From contig JBLILH010000010.1 of NCBI GenBank assembly GCA_047636495.1, positions 1 to 64,000 on the forward strand: DNA of 64,000 bases. Direction: 5' to 3'. Below, piece after piece: positions 56,127 through 64,000 of this stretch. The translations under genes and the position numbers were made by a program. This stretch comes from Endobugula sp047636495. Its GTDB lineage: Bacteria; Pseudomonadota; Gammaproteobacteria; Pseudomonadales; Cellvibrionaceae. Below the pieces are notes generated by a model. The model was not told the DNA's origin, ran no database searches, and saw only the letters and a program-made list of their open reading frames with translations. The stretch's first letter is position 1, and each line of letters opens with the position of its first letter.

Positions 56127-56477
56127 ATGACCACCCTATTTGGTATTAAAAATTGCGATACGGTAAAGAAGGCACGACGTTGGTTAGACGCTAAAAAAGT
56201 GGATTACCAGTTCCATGATTTTCGCGACGACGGCTTAACCGAAGCGCAAGTACAAAAATGGATAGATACCATCGGCCTAGGCACTTTGGTGAACAAGCGT
56301 AGCACCGCATGGAAAACGCTATCCAATACCGAAAAGCAACAGATCACCAGCCATTATGTGTATGTAGCAGCCATAATAGTAGAACACCCCACCTTAATTA
56401 AACGCCCGTTGTTAGAAAACAATGGCGAGGCAACAGTGGGGTTTAGCGAAGCGAGCTACAACGATATTTTTTCATAG
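56127..56477 (+). CDS. ArsC/Spx-family protein (YffB-like)
   Basis: 116-residue thioredoxin-fold protein of the ArsC/Spx family. FGIKNCDTVKKARRWL holds a single cysteine (C9), and YQFHDFRDDGLTEAQV and IKRPLLEN are YffB signatures. YffB homologues lie next to dapC/dapD/dapE in many gammaproteobacteria, as here. A thiol-linked role is expected, but no substrate is established and arsenate reduction should not be assumed. Confidence 0.9.
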   Translation: MTTLFGIKNCDTVKKARRWLDAKKVDYQFHDFRDDGLTEAQVQKWIDTIGLGTLVNKRSTAWKTLSNTEKQQITSHYVYVAAIIVEHPTLIKRPLLENNGEATVGFSEASYNDIFS

Positions 56478-56603
56478 CATTTGATGGTACTGCGGTCAAA
56501 CCATCGACAATAGAAAAACAATTTTCAACAATATAAATTTAACGAACAGATAGTGAGTGAATAGAAACTTCATGAATAACGTCACAATCAACAGGATCAC
56601 CCC

Positions 56604-57638
56604 ATGACAGATTTTTACAGCATCGGCCTCGGCGTCGGCACACAGAACATGCAGCAACAATGGTTAGATGTATTCTATGCTGCTCCCCTACTCAACCCAT
56701 CAATCAGTATTGTTGATGCGATCAAAAGCGCTAGCGACTACACCGGCGGCAACCAAGCTGTTTCCGTTAGCCAGCATCAAATGGCCGCTATTGCGACCGT
56801 ACTGTCTGATGCGGGCGAAATGGAGCAAGCGAATTTAGCCGCAACGCTTTCTATTAGCGAGCAGCCTTTAGTCGTCACCTTACTTGAAACTGACGACGCG
56901 CCAAGCTCGGTTCCAGAAGGCTATTTAAAGCTGCATTTATTATCTCATCGCCTAGCACAGCCACACGGCACTAACTTAACGGGCTTGTTTGGCGTACTAC
57001 CTAATGTGGCATGGACCAATAAAGGCGCTATCGATATTACTGAACTCGCCGATCGTCAGCTAGATGCACGCTTAAAAGGTGAATTATTAACCGTCGACTG
57101 CGTCGATAAATTCCCTAAAATGACTAACTACGTGGTGCCGAGCGGCGTACGTATTGCCCATACCGCACGCGTACGCTTAGGCGCGCATATCGGTGAAGGC
57201 ACGACCATCATGCACGAAGGGTTTGTTAATTTTAATGCGGGCACATTAGGTACCAGTATGGTCGAAGGCCGAATTTCTGCAGGCGTTGTGGTAGGTGCAG
57301 GTTCGGATCTTGGCGGTGGCAGCTCAACCATGGGCACACTATCTGGCGGCGGCAACATTATCATTTCAGTCGGCAAAGAATCCTTACTCGGTGCAAACTC
57401 TGGCATTGGTATTCCACTAGGCGATCGTTGTACCGTAGAGTCTGGCTTATACATCACCGCAGGTACGAAAGTGAACTTGCTAGACGACGCTGGCAAGTTA
57501 GTGCAAGTGATTAAAGCTCGTGATTTATCCAGTAAAAGCGATTTACTCTTCCGCCGTAACTCCATCAGCGGCGCAGTAGAATGCATTGCTAACCAATCAT
57601 CCGTTGCCCTAAACGAAGAACTACACGCGAATAATTAA
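56604..57638 (+). CDS. dapD: 2,3,4,5-tetrahydropyridine-2,6-dicarboxylate N-succinyltransferase
   Basis: Succinyl-CoA-dependent step of lysine/DAP synthesis. 344 residues, the long form found in Pseudomonas rather than the 274-residue enterobacterial one. An N-terminal domain (1-165) is followed by a left-handed beta-helix (about 170-300) with VRLGAHIGEGTTIMHEGFVNFNAG, GGSSTMGTLSGGG and ANSGIGIPLGD. The stop overlaps the dapE start by one base (TAATG). Confidence 0.95.
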   Translation: MTDFYSIGLGVGTQNMQQQWLDVFYAAPLLNPSISIVDAIKSASDYTGGNQAVSVSQHQMAAIATVLSDAGEMEQANLAATLSISEQPLVVTLLETDDAPSSVPEGYLKLHLLSHRLAQPHGTNLTGLFGVLPNVAWTNKGAIDITELADRQLDARLKGELLTVDCVDKFPKMTNYVVPSGVRIAHTARVRLGAHIGEGTTIMHEGFVNFNAGTLGTSMVEGRISAGVVVGAGSDLGGGSSTMGTLSGGGNIIISVGKESLLGANSGIGIPLGDRCTVESGLYITAGTKVNLLDDAGKLVQVIKARDLSSKSDLLFRRNSISGAVECIANQSSVALNEELHANN

Positions 57639-58816
57639 TGACTACTTCAACCTTACCGCCAACAACACCATCAGCCCTATCACCCACACTGCAATTAGCC
57701 TGTGATTTAATCGCGCGTCCGTCGGTTACCCCCGACGACGCCGGCTGCCAACCTCTGATGATCGCACGCTTAGAAGCCATTGGTTTTCATTGCGAGACAT
57801 TAACCTTCGACGAAGGCGGTATTCCCATTAAAAACTTATGGGCAACTCGTGGTGATAGCGGCCCTATTTTATGTTTTGCTGGCCACACCGATGTTGTGCC
57901 CACTGGCCCTGAAGCCGACTGGCAAATACCACCGTTTGCGCCCACCCTCAAAGACGGCATGTTGTATGGCCGTGGTGCAGCAGACATGAAAGGCAGCCTT
58001 GCCTCGATGGTCGTCGCTTGTGAAGACTTTGTTGCCGCACACCCCAATCACTCTGGTCGCATTGCCTTCTTAATCACTGCCGATGAAGAAGGCCCCGCCA
58101 TAGACGGCACAGTGAAAGTGATTAAACACTTACAAGACGAAGGTACGCATATTGATTGGTGTATCGTGGGCGAACCCTCAAGCACTAGCAAAGTCGGCGA
58201 CACCATTAAAAATGGCCGCCGCGGCTCTTTAGGCGCATGGCTCACCATCAACGGTAAACAAGGCCATGTGGCGTACCCGCAGCTTGCTGACAACCCCATC
58301 CATCGCATTGCACCTGCATTAGCAGAACTGACCAACGAGCACTGGGATAACGGCAACGATTCTTTCCCAGCTACCAGTTTTCAAGTGTCCAACTTTAATA
58401 GCGGCACGGGAGCAACCAATGTCATTCCGGGTAAAGTAGATATCATTTGTAACTTCCGCTTTTCTACCGAAGTCACGGCCAAAGAACTTCAGCTACGTGC
58501 CGAAGCTATCTTACAAAAGCACAATCTCGACTACATCGTTGATTGGCGTTTAAGTGGCCAGCCATTCTTAACCGCCGAAGGCGAATTAGTTGATGCCGCT
58601 ATCTCTGCCATTAAGAAAGTCACCGGTATACAAACCGAGCTATCGACCGCTGGCGGCACATCAGATGGGCGTTTTATCGCACCCACAGGCTCGCAAGTGG
58701 TTGAACTTGGCCCTGTTAACGCCACCATCCATCAGGTAGATGAATGCGTACTGGCAAGCGACCTAGAAACGCTCACTACCGTTTACACCGGCATAATGGA
58801 AGAACTACTCCCATGA
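57638..58816 (+). CDS. dapE: Succinyl-diaminopimelate desuccinylase
   Basis: M20 di-zinc hydrolase that removes succinate from N-succinyl-LL-DAP. 392 residues. Metal and catalytic motifs: FAGHTDVVPTG (His, Asp), GRGAADMKGSLASMV (Asp), TADEEGPA (Glu pair), CIVGEPSSTS (Glu), and the last His in VNATIHQVDECV. Overlaps dapD at its start; its own stop overlaps, as ATGA, the start of the decayed moaC. Confidence 0.97.
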   Translation: MTTSTLPPTTPSALSPTLQLACDLIARPSVTPDDAGCQPLMIARLEAIGFHCETLTFDEGGIPIKNLWATRGDSGPILCFAGHTDVVPTGPEADWQIPPFAPTLKDGMLYGRGAADMKGSLASMVVACEDFVAAHPNHSGRIAFLITADEEGPAIDGTVKVIKHLQDEGTHIDWCIVGEPSSTSKVGDTIKNGRRGSLGAWLTINGKQGHVAYPQLADNPIHRIAPALAELTNEHWDNGNDSFPATSFQVSNFNSGTGATNVIPGKVDIICNFRFSTEVTAKELQLRAEAILQKHNLDYIVDWRLSGQPFLTAEGELVDAAISAIKKVTGIQTELSTAGGTSDGRFIAPTGSQVVELGPVNATIHQVDECVLASDLETLTTVYTGIMEELLP

Positions 58817-59220
58817 ACGAACTGACTCACATCAACTAAGACGGCAACGCCCACATGGTTGATGTGAGTGGCAAAGCCATTACCGCACGTATTGCCGGTA
58901 TTCAAGCCGCAAAAAAATGCGCCGACCTTATTCACTTATGTCACTCACTGGCGCTCGCCAGCGTTCGTGTAAAGCTAACACCGAACATTGCACGGTAACG
59001 AGTGGATATCGAAACATCTTGTAAGTTAGATGGGAAGACAGGGGTAGAAATGGAAGCGCTCACTGCGGCTTCTGTTACGGCGTTAACACTTTATGATATG
59101 TGTAAAGCCGTCGATAATACCATGGTTATTAGCGGCATAAAAATCATAGAAAAAAGCGGCGGGAAGTCAATTAGTCATACTGTTGAGAACACATTAATCA
59201 TACGGTTAGTCATATTATGA
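58813..59220 (+). pseudogene. moaC: moaC pseudogene (cyclic pyranopterin monophosphate synthase)
   Basis: One frame from ATG 58813 reads MNELTHIN-stop-DGNAHMVDVSGKA, then ITARIAGIQAAKK...LIHLCHSL, a second stop, then DIETSCKLDGKTGVEMEALTAAS...YDMCKAV...KSGGKS. That is MoaC from start to end. In-frame stops are TAA at codon 9 (58837-58839) and TAA at codon 62 (58996-58998). About 33 codons between VDVSGKA and ITARIAG (the family VREARAEAFV...DVFA part) are deleted. MoaC works with MoaA in the first stage of molybdenum cofactor synthesis; this copy cannot be functional. ATG overlaps the dapE stop, the mark of a former operon. Confidence 0.93.
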
Positions 59221-59228
59221 CCCTCACC

Positions 59229-59480
59229 ATGACCGTTAACATACTCTACTTTGCCCAATTACGGGAGACGGTCAATATAGCGGAAGAAGGATTACGGCTC
59301 GCCGGACTCTTCAATACTGTCGCTCGATTAAAATAGCAACTCGCGCAACGCAATGCCCAATGACAAAAAGCGTTTTCATCAACCGTTTTGTGTGCAGTCA
59401 ATCAAACCGTCGCCTTAGATGAACAAGTGTTTCAAGACGGTGACGAAATCGCTTTCTTTCCTCCCGTCACAGGGGGTTAA
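59229..59480 (+). pseudogene. moaD: moaD pseudogene (molybdopterin synthase small subunit)
   Basis: The frame from ATG 59229 gives MTVNILYFAQLRETVNIAEE ... ALDEQVFQDGDEIAFFPPVTGG, a full 83-codon MoaD with the C-terminal Gly-Gly that would carry the thiocarboxylate. It is broken by TAG at codon 36 (59334-59336) and TGA at codon 45 (59361-59363). Length is otherwise kept, so decay has been by point mutation. Confidence 0.92.
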
Positions 59481-59937
59481 GTGCCAGACACTATCAATAT
59501 CAAACCTACAACTTTGAAGTAGGCGAAGAGCATCGCCAACTGCACAAAGACGCACCCGCCATTGGTGCCATAGTGACCTTTACCGGCCGGTACGTGAATT
59601 GGCTAATAGCGACCGCACCGAGCTTTTTCTCGAACACTATCCTGCCATGACCGAAAAAATCTTAATCAACATTATCGACCAATCTAACCAACGCGAGAAC
59701 ATTACTAACATCCGCATTATTCATCGTATCGGGCACCTGTCAGTCAGCGAACAAATCGTCTTCGTCGGCGTAAACAGCCCCCACCGCAGCGACGCCTTTG
59801 CAGCCGCCAACTTTATTATGGACTGTCTAAAGACCGACACACCGTTTTAGAAAAAAGAAATTATGGATTAGGGAGAACAATGGGTGCACACTAAAGAGAA
59901 TGAGGTGGCAGCACGGGGAAAATGGGCAAAGCAGTAG
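59481..59937 (+). pseudogene. moaE: moaE pseudogene (molybdopterin synthase large subunit)
   Basis: Starts at GTG 59481 right after moaD. Homology crosses three frames: PDTINIKPTT, then FEVGEEHRQLHKDAPAIGAIVTFTG (from 59513), then VRELANSDRTELFLEHYPAM...HRIGHLSVSEQIVFVGVNSPHRSDAF...KTDTPF (from 59590). TAG at 59848 replaces the conserved Trp codon, another TAG follows at 59869, and the C-terminal relic GEQWVHTKENEVAARGKW runs to 59937. Two frameshifts and two stops make it clearly dead. The 140 bases after it, to 60077, hold nothing recognisable. Confidence 0.93.
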
Positions 59938-60077
59938 GGCTCAAGTTATTATAGAGGGAACGACTGTATCACGCAGTTCGCTCTAACCCGGTCGCAACAT
60001 CATTAGCCAGATTTCACTTAATCCCGTTTACCCTTCCCACAATCATTAAGCTATCTAGATCAACAAACCCTACGATG

Positions 60078-61148
60078 CTATTTTTTTTTGCGCAGGCGCG
60101 TCAACGCTATCTGTATAGTTTTCGCCATTCGGGCGACTGCTCTTGCCAGATCCCCCAGCTCATCTTTTCTATCCTCACCAGTAACAGATTGAGTAAACAA
60201 ACCTTTACTAAAAGCATCAGCGGCTTGTGTTAGCTGTTTAATAGGTGAAAAAATACTGTAACTAATCAAAAACGATAATAGTAATGTCATTATTAACGTG
60301 GCGGCTGATAAAATTTTAGCATTCCATTCTGCATTAAGGTAGTTTTCATAAGCTTCTGTATAATCTTGCTGAACCACTAATGTCCAGCCTGAACCCACCG
60401 AACGCTTTACAAAAACTTTATCTGTGCCTTTATAAGAAAGACTTGTCACCTTGTTGCTTTTCAATTTCAATGCTGGATGCCCAGAAAAACTTTGAAGACC
60501 CTCAGTTAAACTAGCAACAGCTTTGATTCCGCCGTTAGCAATCACATTATTCTTTTCATCGACTAAAAAGGCATAACCTGTACTACCTATAGTGGTCTCA
60601 AAAATATAGTTCGAAATCGATAAAAGTGATGAACACTGTGTAATAACGCCAACCATCAGTCTATCGTCGTTCTTGATAGGTATAGCGAAGCAATGAAGAG
60701 GTATTGGCTTTAACTTACCAATCAATACCTGCTGCCCCATAGGTTGGCCCGATTTTACTTGTTTAAAATATTCTCGATCGCTGTAATTTTTTAATGTCTT
60801 ACCGTCGCTTCGAGAAACAGCGTTACCGTTAATATCAGTAACAAAAATTAGTGACGCCCATTCTAAATTGTTTTTCGCGGCCACGAGTAATGGCTGCTGT
60901 GCTTTAGCATCCATAGTTTTAAACGCATCTACACTAGATAGGAAATCGGAGCTTCTGACATTTTTATCCATCCAGCCATTAACTTCGCCCGCAATAATTT
61001 CGGAGGTCTGCAACAAACGCTGTTCTACTATTGCCTTATGTTCAGAAGCATTAAGGTAAACTTGATAAAAAAACCCTACTAACGGAACAAGAACAATCAA
61101 TAGACAGCTTATAAAAATTTTGGGAAATATTTTAAGATTTTTTAACAT
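60078..61148 (-). CDS. Cache-HAMP sensor protein without output domain
   Basis: About 356 residues from ATG 61148 (MLKNLKIFPKIF); an ATG six codons earlier is possible. TM1 at about 8-28, a periplasmic double-Cache region (about 35-275) with VTDINGNAVSRSDGKTLKNYSDREYF and GYAFLVDEKNNVIANG, TM2 at about 283-303, and a HAMP domain (PIKQLTQAADAFSKG...DELGDLARAVARM). It stops after HAMP with RLRKKK, where a chemoreceptor or kinase would continue. The end is encoded by nine A in a row before TAG. It probably senses a small ligand and signals through a partner; the gene just upstream (61904) is a candidate. Confidence 0.85.
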   Translation of the reverse strand: MLKNLKIFPKIFISCLLIVLVPLVGFFYQVYLNASEHKAIVEQRLLQTSEIIAGEVNGWMDKNVRSSDFLSSVDAFKTMDAKAQQPLLVAAKNNLEWASLIFVTDINGNAVSRSDGKTLKNYSDREYFKQVKSGQPMGQQVLIGKLKPIPLHCFAIPIKNDDRLMVGVITQCSSLLSISNYIFETTIGSTGYAFLVDEKNNVIANGGIKAVASLTEGLQSFSGHPALKLKSNKVTSLSYKGTDKVFVKRSVGSGWTLVVQQDYTEAYENYLNAEWNAKILSAATLIMTLLLSFLISYSIFSPIKQLTQAADAFSKGLFTQSVTGEDRKDELGDLARAVARMAKTIQIALTRLRKKK

Positions 61149-61361
61149 GATCGACACTCTAGTCAAACTATTATTACTCAGCAGTTCTATAGCTTAAAAA
61201 AAAGCCAAAGCACGCACCATAAGAAATCGCATACAATTGAAAATATATATAGATCGTTTTGCAGGCTATTTTTATATGTAAAGATAGCCCTATAAGAAAA
61301 ATGAGGTCTATAAAAACTGAGCCTAACGTTGGGTCAATAATTAATATAAGCTTTTATTATT

Positions 61362-61904
61362 CTAGTTCAACTTCAACATTATCTCGTTTTTAAATTTTTC
61401 TTGAGACTCAGCACTGTCTATATGAACAGACAAGTGATCTACCAGGTTCTCAACTGAGCTCACTGACGGCAATTCTTCAAAAAAGATAATTTCAGCTATG
61501 GGGCCTATGTACTCAACAAAAACATCTTTAACCATTACCTGATCTGCCTTACTAATCTTTTTTATACGGGCAGAAGGAGTCAGCGTTGCAGGACGATTAA
61601 GAGTGGATGCTGGGGCACGCCCAAAAGCTTGGGTGTTCAGCATATAGATAATATCGACTGTCAGCGGCAAGCTATTGTGAGCTTGGTTAGTCACGCCTAA
61701 ATAAAACTTACTTTCTATTGCTTCAAAAAAACTAGCTTCTTTAATTGCTTCCATGCCAACATCACCCCGACACTTTACTGACTGCAATTCACCATTGACA
61801 AAGAACATTTGCAAAAGCCGTCGATTCGATAACTTCACAAATAGCGCCCCCGTCGATTTATTGCTCCAACATTTGTTAATTTCATTCATAAGGTCAATTT
61901 TCAT
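61362..61904 (-). CDS. Small protein with probable DUF8082 C-terminal domain
   Basis: About 180 residues from ATG 61904 (MKIDLMNEINKCW); the open frame runs 17 codons further up. The N-terminal half (GALFVKLSNRRLLQMFFVNGELQSVKCRGDVG) resembles DUF4388/PATAN-like domains, which pair small regulatory domains with signalling proteins. The C-terminal half (VMVKDVFVEYIGPIAEIIFFEELPSVSSVENLVDHLS...) resembles DUF8082. The two are joined by a Pro/Thr-rich linker (about 113-127). It lies 195 bp upstream of the Cache-HAMP gene in the same direction. It may be the signalling partner of that sensor; no catalytic residues are seen. The domain names are from memory of family patterns, so treat them as provisional. 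Confidence 0.65.
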   Translation of the reverse strand: MKIDLMNEINKCWSNKSTGALFVKLSNRRLLQMFFVNGELQSVKCRGDVGMEAIKEASFFEAIESKFYLGVTNQAHNSLPLTVDIIYMLNTQAFGRAPASTLNRPATLTPSARIKKISKADQVMVKDVFVEYIGPIAEIIFFEELPSVSSVENLVDHLSVHIDSAESQEKFKNEIMLKLN

Positions 61905-61955
61905 CGACTTACTATACCTTATAAATAACCAATGGACTAGACCTCTAAAAAACAA

Positions 61956-62261
61956 CGATTATTTTTATAAAGCACACTCTATTTTGACAAACTTCTGCAC
62001 TTCGAGGCAGTTAATGGGGCACTAAAACTAGGTATCCATTCAGCCTTAAGTGGGCGGGTTATATGCGTATTTTATAAGTTTCTACCTTACCGTCTGTTAC
62101 ACTGCGCAAAGATAAATGAGCTTCCACGTACATATGATATTGAGGATAGATGAAGATCCTGATTAGAGTAAACAATCTTACTAGATAACCTTTGTTACCG
62201 GACTTGTTCTTAGTTACTCTTAACCTGTACATTCCTTTTCATCGTGAACGAGCGTTATATC
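61956..62261. other. Intergenic region between the DUF8082-like gene and the VF530 gene
   Basis: About 300 bp between divergent genes. It must carry promoters for both, but I see no convincing -35/-10 pair, repeat, hairpin or small gene. Confidence 0.4.
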
Positions 62262-62513
62262 ATGAGCCAAGATCAGCCTAACAACCCACTGCACGGCATT
62301 AAACTGGAACAAGTAGTCACTCAATTAGTTGAGGAATACGGCTGGGAAGAGCTGGGAGATAGGATTCGCATTAACTGCTTCAAAAGCGATCCGTCAGTTA
62401 AATCATCGTTAAAGTTTTTGCGCAAAACTCAGTGGGCCAGAGATAAGGTTGAAAAATTGTTTATTGACACGTTTGTAGAGAAATCGCCTTGGGGAGGCTC
62501 TACAATAAGCTAG
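62262..62513 (+). CDS. VF530 family DNA-binding protein (DUF2132)
   Basis: 83 residues from ATG 62262 (MSQDQPNNPLHG). The family pattern is complete: NPLHGIKLEQVVTQLVEEYGWEELGDRI, then CFKSDPSVKSSLKFLRKTQWARDKVEKLF. VF530-type proteins bind double-stranded DNA; the physiological role is not established. It stands alone. The next 210 bases (62514-62725) up to the LysR gene hold nothing that I can identify. Confidence 0.9.
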   Translation: MSQDQPNNPLHGIKLEQVVTQLVEEYGWEELGDRIRINCFKSDPSVKSSLKFLRKTQWARDKVEKLFIDTFVEKSPWGGSTIS

Positions 62514-62725
62514 GATTTTGTCGGGCTTAGAGAGTCGTAGCGAGGTGGTGAGAAATTGAGGGTATTTTCCCGGACATTTTAGGCGCATAGTGGGCCTACT
62601 TACCAAAAGTAGATGTTGTTAAACAACGAGAAAGATCAAGAAAATGCACCGATTCCTCACTGCCTTACTAAGTCCGAGAGGCTCCAAGTATTCGCTAATC
62701 ACGGTTGCTCAACCTCAGCGGGCAT

Positions 62726-63631
62726 TTACATTTTTTCATCACGCCTACCGGCTTCTGCTTCTGCCAATATCCACGAGCGAAAAGCTTCCGCGTGCGGATG
62801 AACAATATGGGCGGCGGGGCTTGAGAGATAGAAAGCTTCCGATGTCGCTAGGCTCTGCTCAAAGGGCACAATCAGCTCACCTTGAGCAATCAATTCCTCG
62901 ACTAACGATGTTCGCCCTAGTGCAATCCCTTGACCCATCACAGACATTTTAAGCGCAATAATCAAGGTGTCAAATTGAATTCCCTGGGAACAATCAACAT
63001 CCCTATACCCCATATTATTGAGCCAATAACCCCAGCCTTCCTCATAACCAATAACGTGCAGTAAGTCATGCTTGTTAAGTTCTGATGGAGAACTAGGCCG
63101 CATATTGTCTTTATAGAAAGTAGGGCTACAAACAGGGAACAACTCATCCCACGTTAAGCGGTTAGATATACATCCGTTCCTATCCCCTTTGCCATAATAA
63201 ACTTCCATATCGGATTCATGACTTTGATCATTAAACCAAATATTACTGGTAAAGCGTAACCTCACTTCTGGATGTAACTTTCGAAAACGTCCGAGTCTGC
63301 CGCTAAGCCAATTATTCAAAAACACAAGGCTGACACACACTGTCAATATGCGATTACGACCCTCACCAAAAATCTCGTCAGTGGCGGTCGCAAGCCGCTC
63401 TATAGAGTCAATGACCGAGGGTAAATATGCACGCCCGGCTTGGGTCAATTCCAAACCTCTGGGCAAGCGTTTAAAAAGAGTAACGCCTAGGTTACTCTCG
63501 AGCCCTTTAACTTGTTGACTGATCGCTGCTTGCGTTAAGTTGAGTTCTACCGCTGCCTGCGTAAAGTTCATATGGCGAGCAGATACCTGAAATGATCGTA
63601 GCCAGTTAAGCGGCGGCAGATTTTTTTTCAC
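62726..63631 (-). CDS. LysR family transcriptional regulator (GcvA-like)
   Basis: About 301 residues. I start at GTG 63629-63631 (MKKNLPPLNWLRSFQVSARH), with AAAGG eight bases upstream; the open frame extends 36 codons more, but that part is unlike the family. The winged HTH (about 6-65) has ARHMNFTQAAVELNLTQAAISQQVKGLE, typical of the GcvA/AmpR branch, and a substrate-binding domain (about 92-295) with GQGIALGRTSLVEELI. It lies 212 bp past the end of mmsA in the same direction, so it may control that gene or a neighbouring one outside the window. The effector is unknown. Confidence 0.9.
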   Translation of the reverse strand: MKKNLPPLNWLRSFQVSARHMNFTQAAVELNLTQAAISQQVKGLESNLGVTLFKRLPRGLELTQAGRAYLPSVIDSIERLATATDEIFGEGRNRILTVCVSLVFLNNWLSGRLGRFRKLHPEVRLRFTSNIWFNDQSHESDMEVYYGKGDRNGCISNRLTWDELFPVCSPTFYKDNMRPSSPSELNKHDLLHVIGYEEGWGYWLNNMGYRDVDCSQGIQFDTLIIALKMSVMGQGIALGRTSLVEELIAQGELIVPFEQSLATSEAFYLSSPAAHIVHPHAEAFRSWILAEAEAGRRDEKM

Positions 63632-63843
63632 AATAATGACCTTTAATAGAGGCCCCCTGCCAAGGTGATCTTCGACCAAATCAACAAGGGACTGTTTTTC
63701 TATTGTGGATGTATGTTTACTCCGTTCTATAAACATCACTCAAAAATTAAGATCAACGACATCACTCATTACAGATACTTTTTATCTACACAGAAATCAA
63801 TGCATTTTCATCTCAAATACACCGACTAAAATAACAGACTTAG

Positions 63844-64000
63844 CTAGCGTGGAAAAGAAAAAGAAACTTCCTCACGCACACCACTAGAAGGCCAGCGCTG
63901 AGTAATTGTCTTCCGCTTGGTATAAAAGCGTGCGGCATCAGGACCATAGGCATGTAGATCACCAAATAACGAGCGTTTCCACCCGCCAAAGCTATGATAA
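63844..64000 (-). CDS. mmsA: Methylmalonate-semialdehyde dehydrogenase (CoA-acylating), 3' end only
   Basis: The minus strand from the window edge reads SFGGWKRSLFGDLHAYGPDA, RFYTKRKTITQRWPSSGVRE and EVSFSFPR, stop at 63844-63846. This is the conserved C-terminus of MmsA, an aldehyde dehydrogenase of valine/propanoyl and myo-inositol breakdown. Only about 51 codons are inside the window; the rest lies to the right. The LysR gene follows downstream. Confidence 0.9.
   Translation of the reverse strand, partial: YHSFGGWKRSLFGDLHAYGPDAARFYTKRKTITQRWPSSGVREEVSFSFPR

Noticed and set aside
56127..56477. True arsenate reductase and an arsenic resistance locus
   Set aside because: The sequence is YffB-like and lies in a dap gene neighbourhood; no arsR, arsB or acr3 is present.
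59002..59220. Independent 72-residue gene
   Set aside because: It is the 3' half of the moaC relic in the same frame as its broken 5' half, not a separate gene.
59599..59850. Independent 83-residue gene
   Set aside because: It is the middle part of the moaE relic, bounded by a frameshift and a Trp-to-stop change.

Overview
This is a chromosomal window from a gammaproteobacterium. GC looks to be in the mid-40s by eye. Gene order is that of the Pseudomonas/Cellvibrio side of the class: pepA-holC-(small unknown)-valS, cysM-rlmD-relA-mazG, glnD-dapC-...-dapD-dapE, and the rpsB-to-rnhB envelope cluster. The genus cannot be named from this sequence alone. I found no rRNA or tRNA gene, prophage, intact insertion sequence or CRISPR array.

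Layout. Positions 1-336 are a 25-copy 13/14-bp tandem array. 370-5008 (minus) holds trpS, an M18 aminopeptidase, a cupin protein, uppP and tsaB. 5273-5967 (plus) holds a broken 5' fragment of rimK followed by an intact RimK-associated protease gene (rimB). 6068-12728 (minus) holds adk, mazG, relA, rlmD and cysM. 12904-14277 (plus) lies where barA/gacS usually sits, next to cysM, but encodes a membrane REC-Hpt protein with no histidine kinase core. 14317-24579 (minus) holds an MFS transporter, aroC, prmB, a DUF4892 protein, an alpha/beta hydrolase, sixA, DUF4389 and DUF445 proteins, gpsA and htpG with a clear heat-shock promoter. After an RDD gene come lptG and lptF (minus) and the divergent pepA, holC, unknown and valS (plus).

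34129-49902 (minus) is one long essential cluster, transcribed rpsB-tsf-pyrH-frr-uppS-cdsA-dxr-rseP-bamA-skp-lpxD-fabZ-lpxA-lpxB-rnhB. It links translation, UMP supply, undecaprenyl and CDP-diacylglycerol synthesis, outer membrane protein assembly and lipid A synthesis. A 46-bp tandem repeat separates lpxA from lpxB. 50349-58816 (plus) holds map, glnD, dapC, nth, an ArsC/YffB-like gene, dapD and dapE, so three lysine/diaminopimelate genes lie close to the nitrogen sensor glnD.

The right end is accessory. 58813-59937 is a decayed moaC-moaD-moaE operon with several stops and frameshifts. It is followed by a Cache-HAMP sensor without an output domain, a small protein with a probable DUF8082 domain, a VF530-type DNA-binding protein, a LysR regulator, and the 3' end of mmsA running off the window.

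No wholly new defence or metabolic system is evident. The most interesting signals are selective gene decay (moaCDE, rimK), a kinase-less BarA-like phosphorelay protein, an output-less Cache-HAMP sensor beside a small partner gene, and many short tandem repeats, some of which reach into gene 3' ends (tsaB, cysM).
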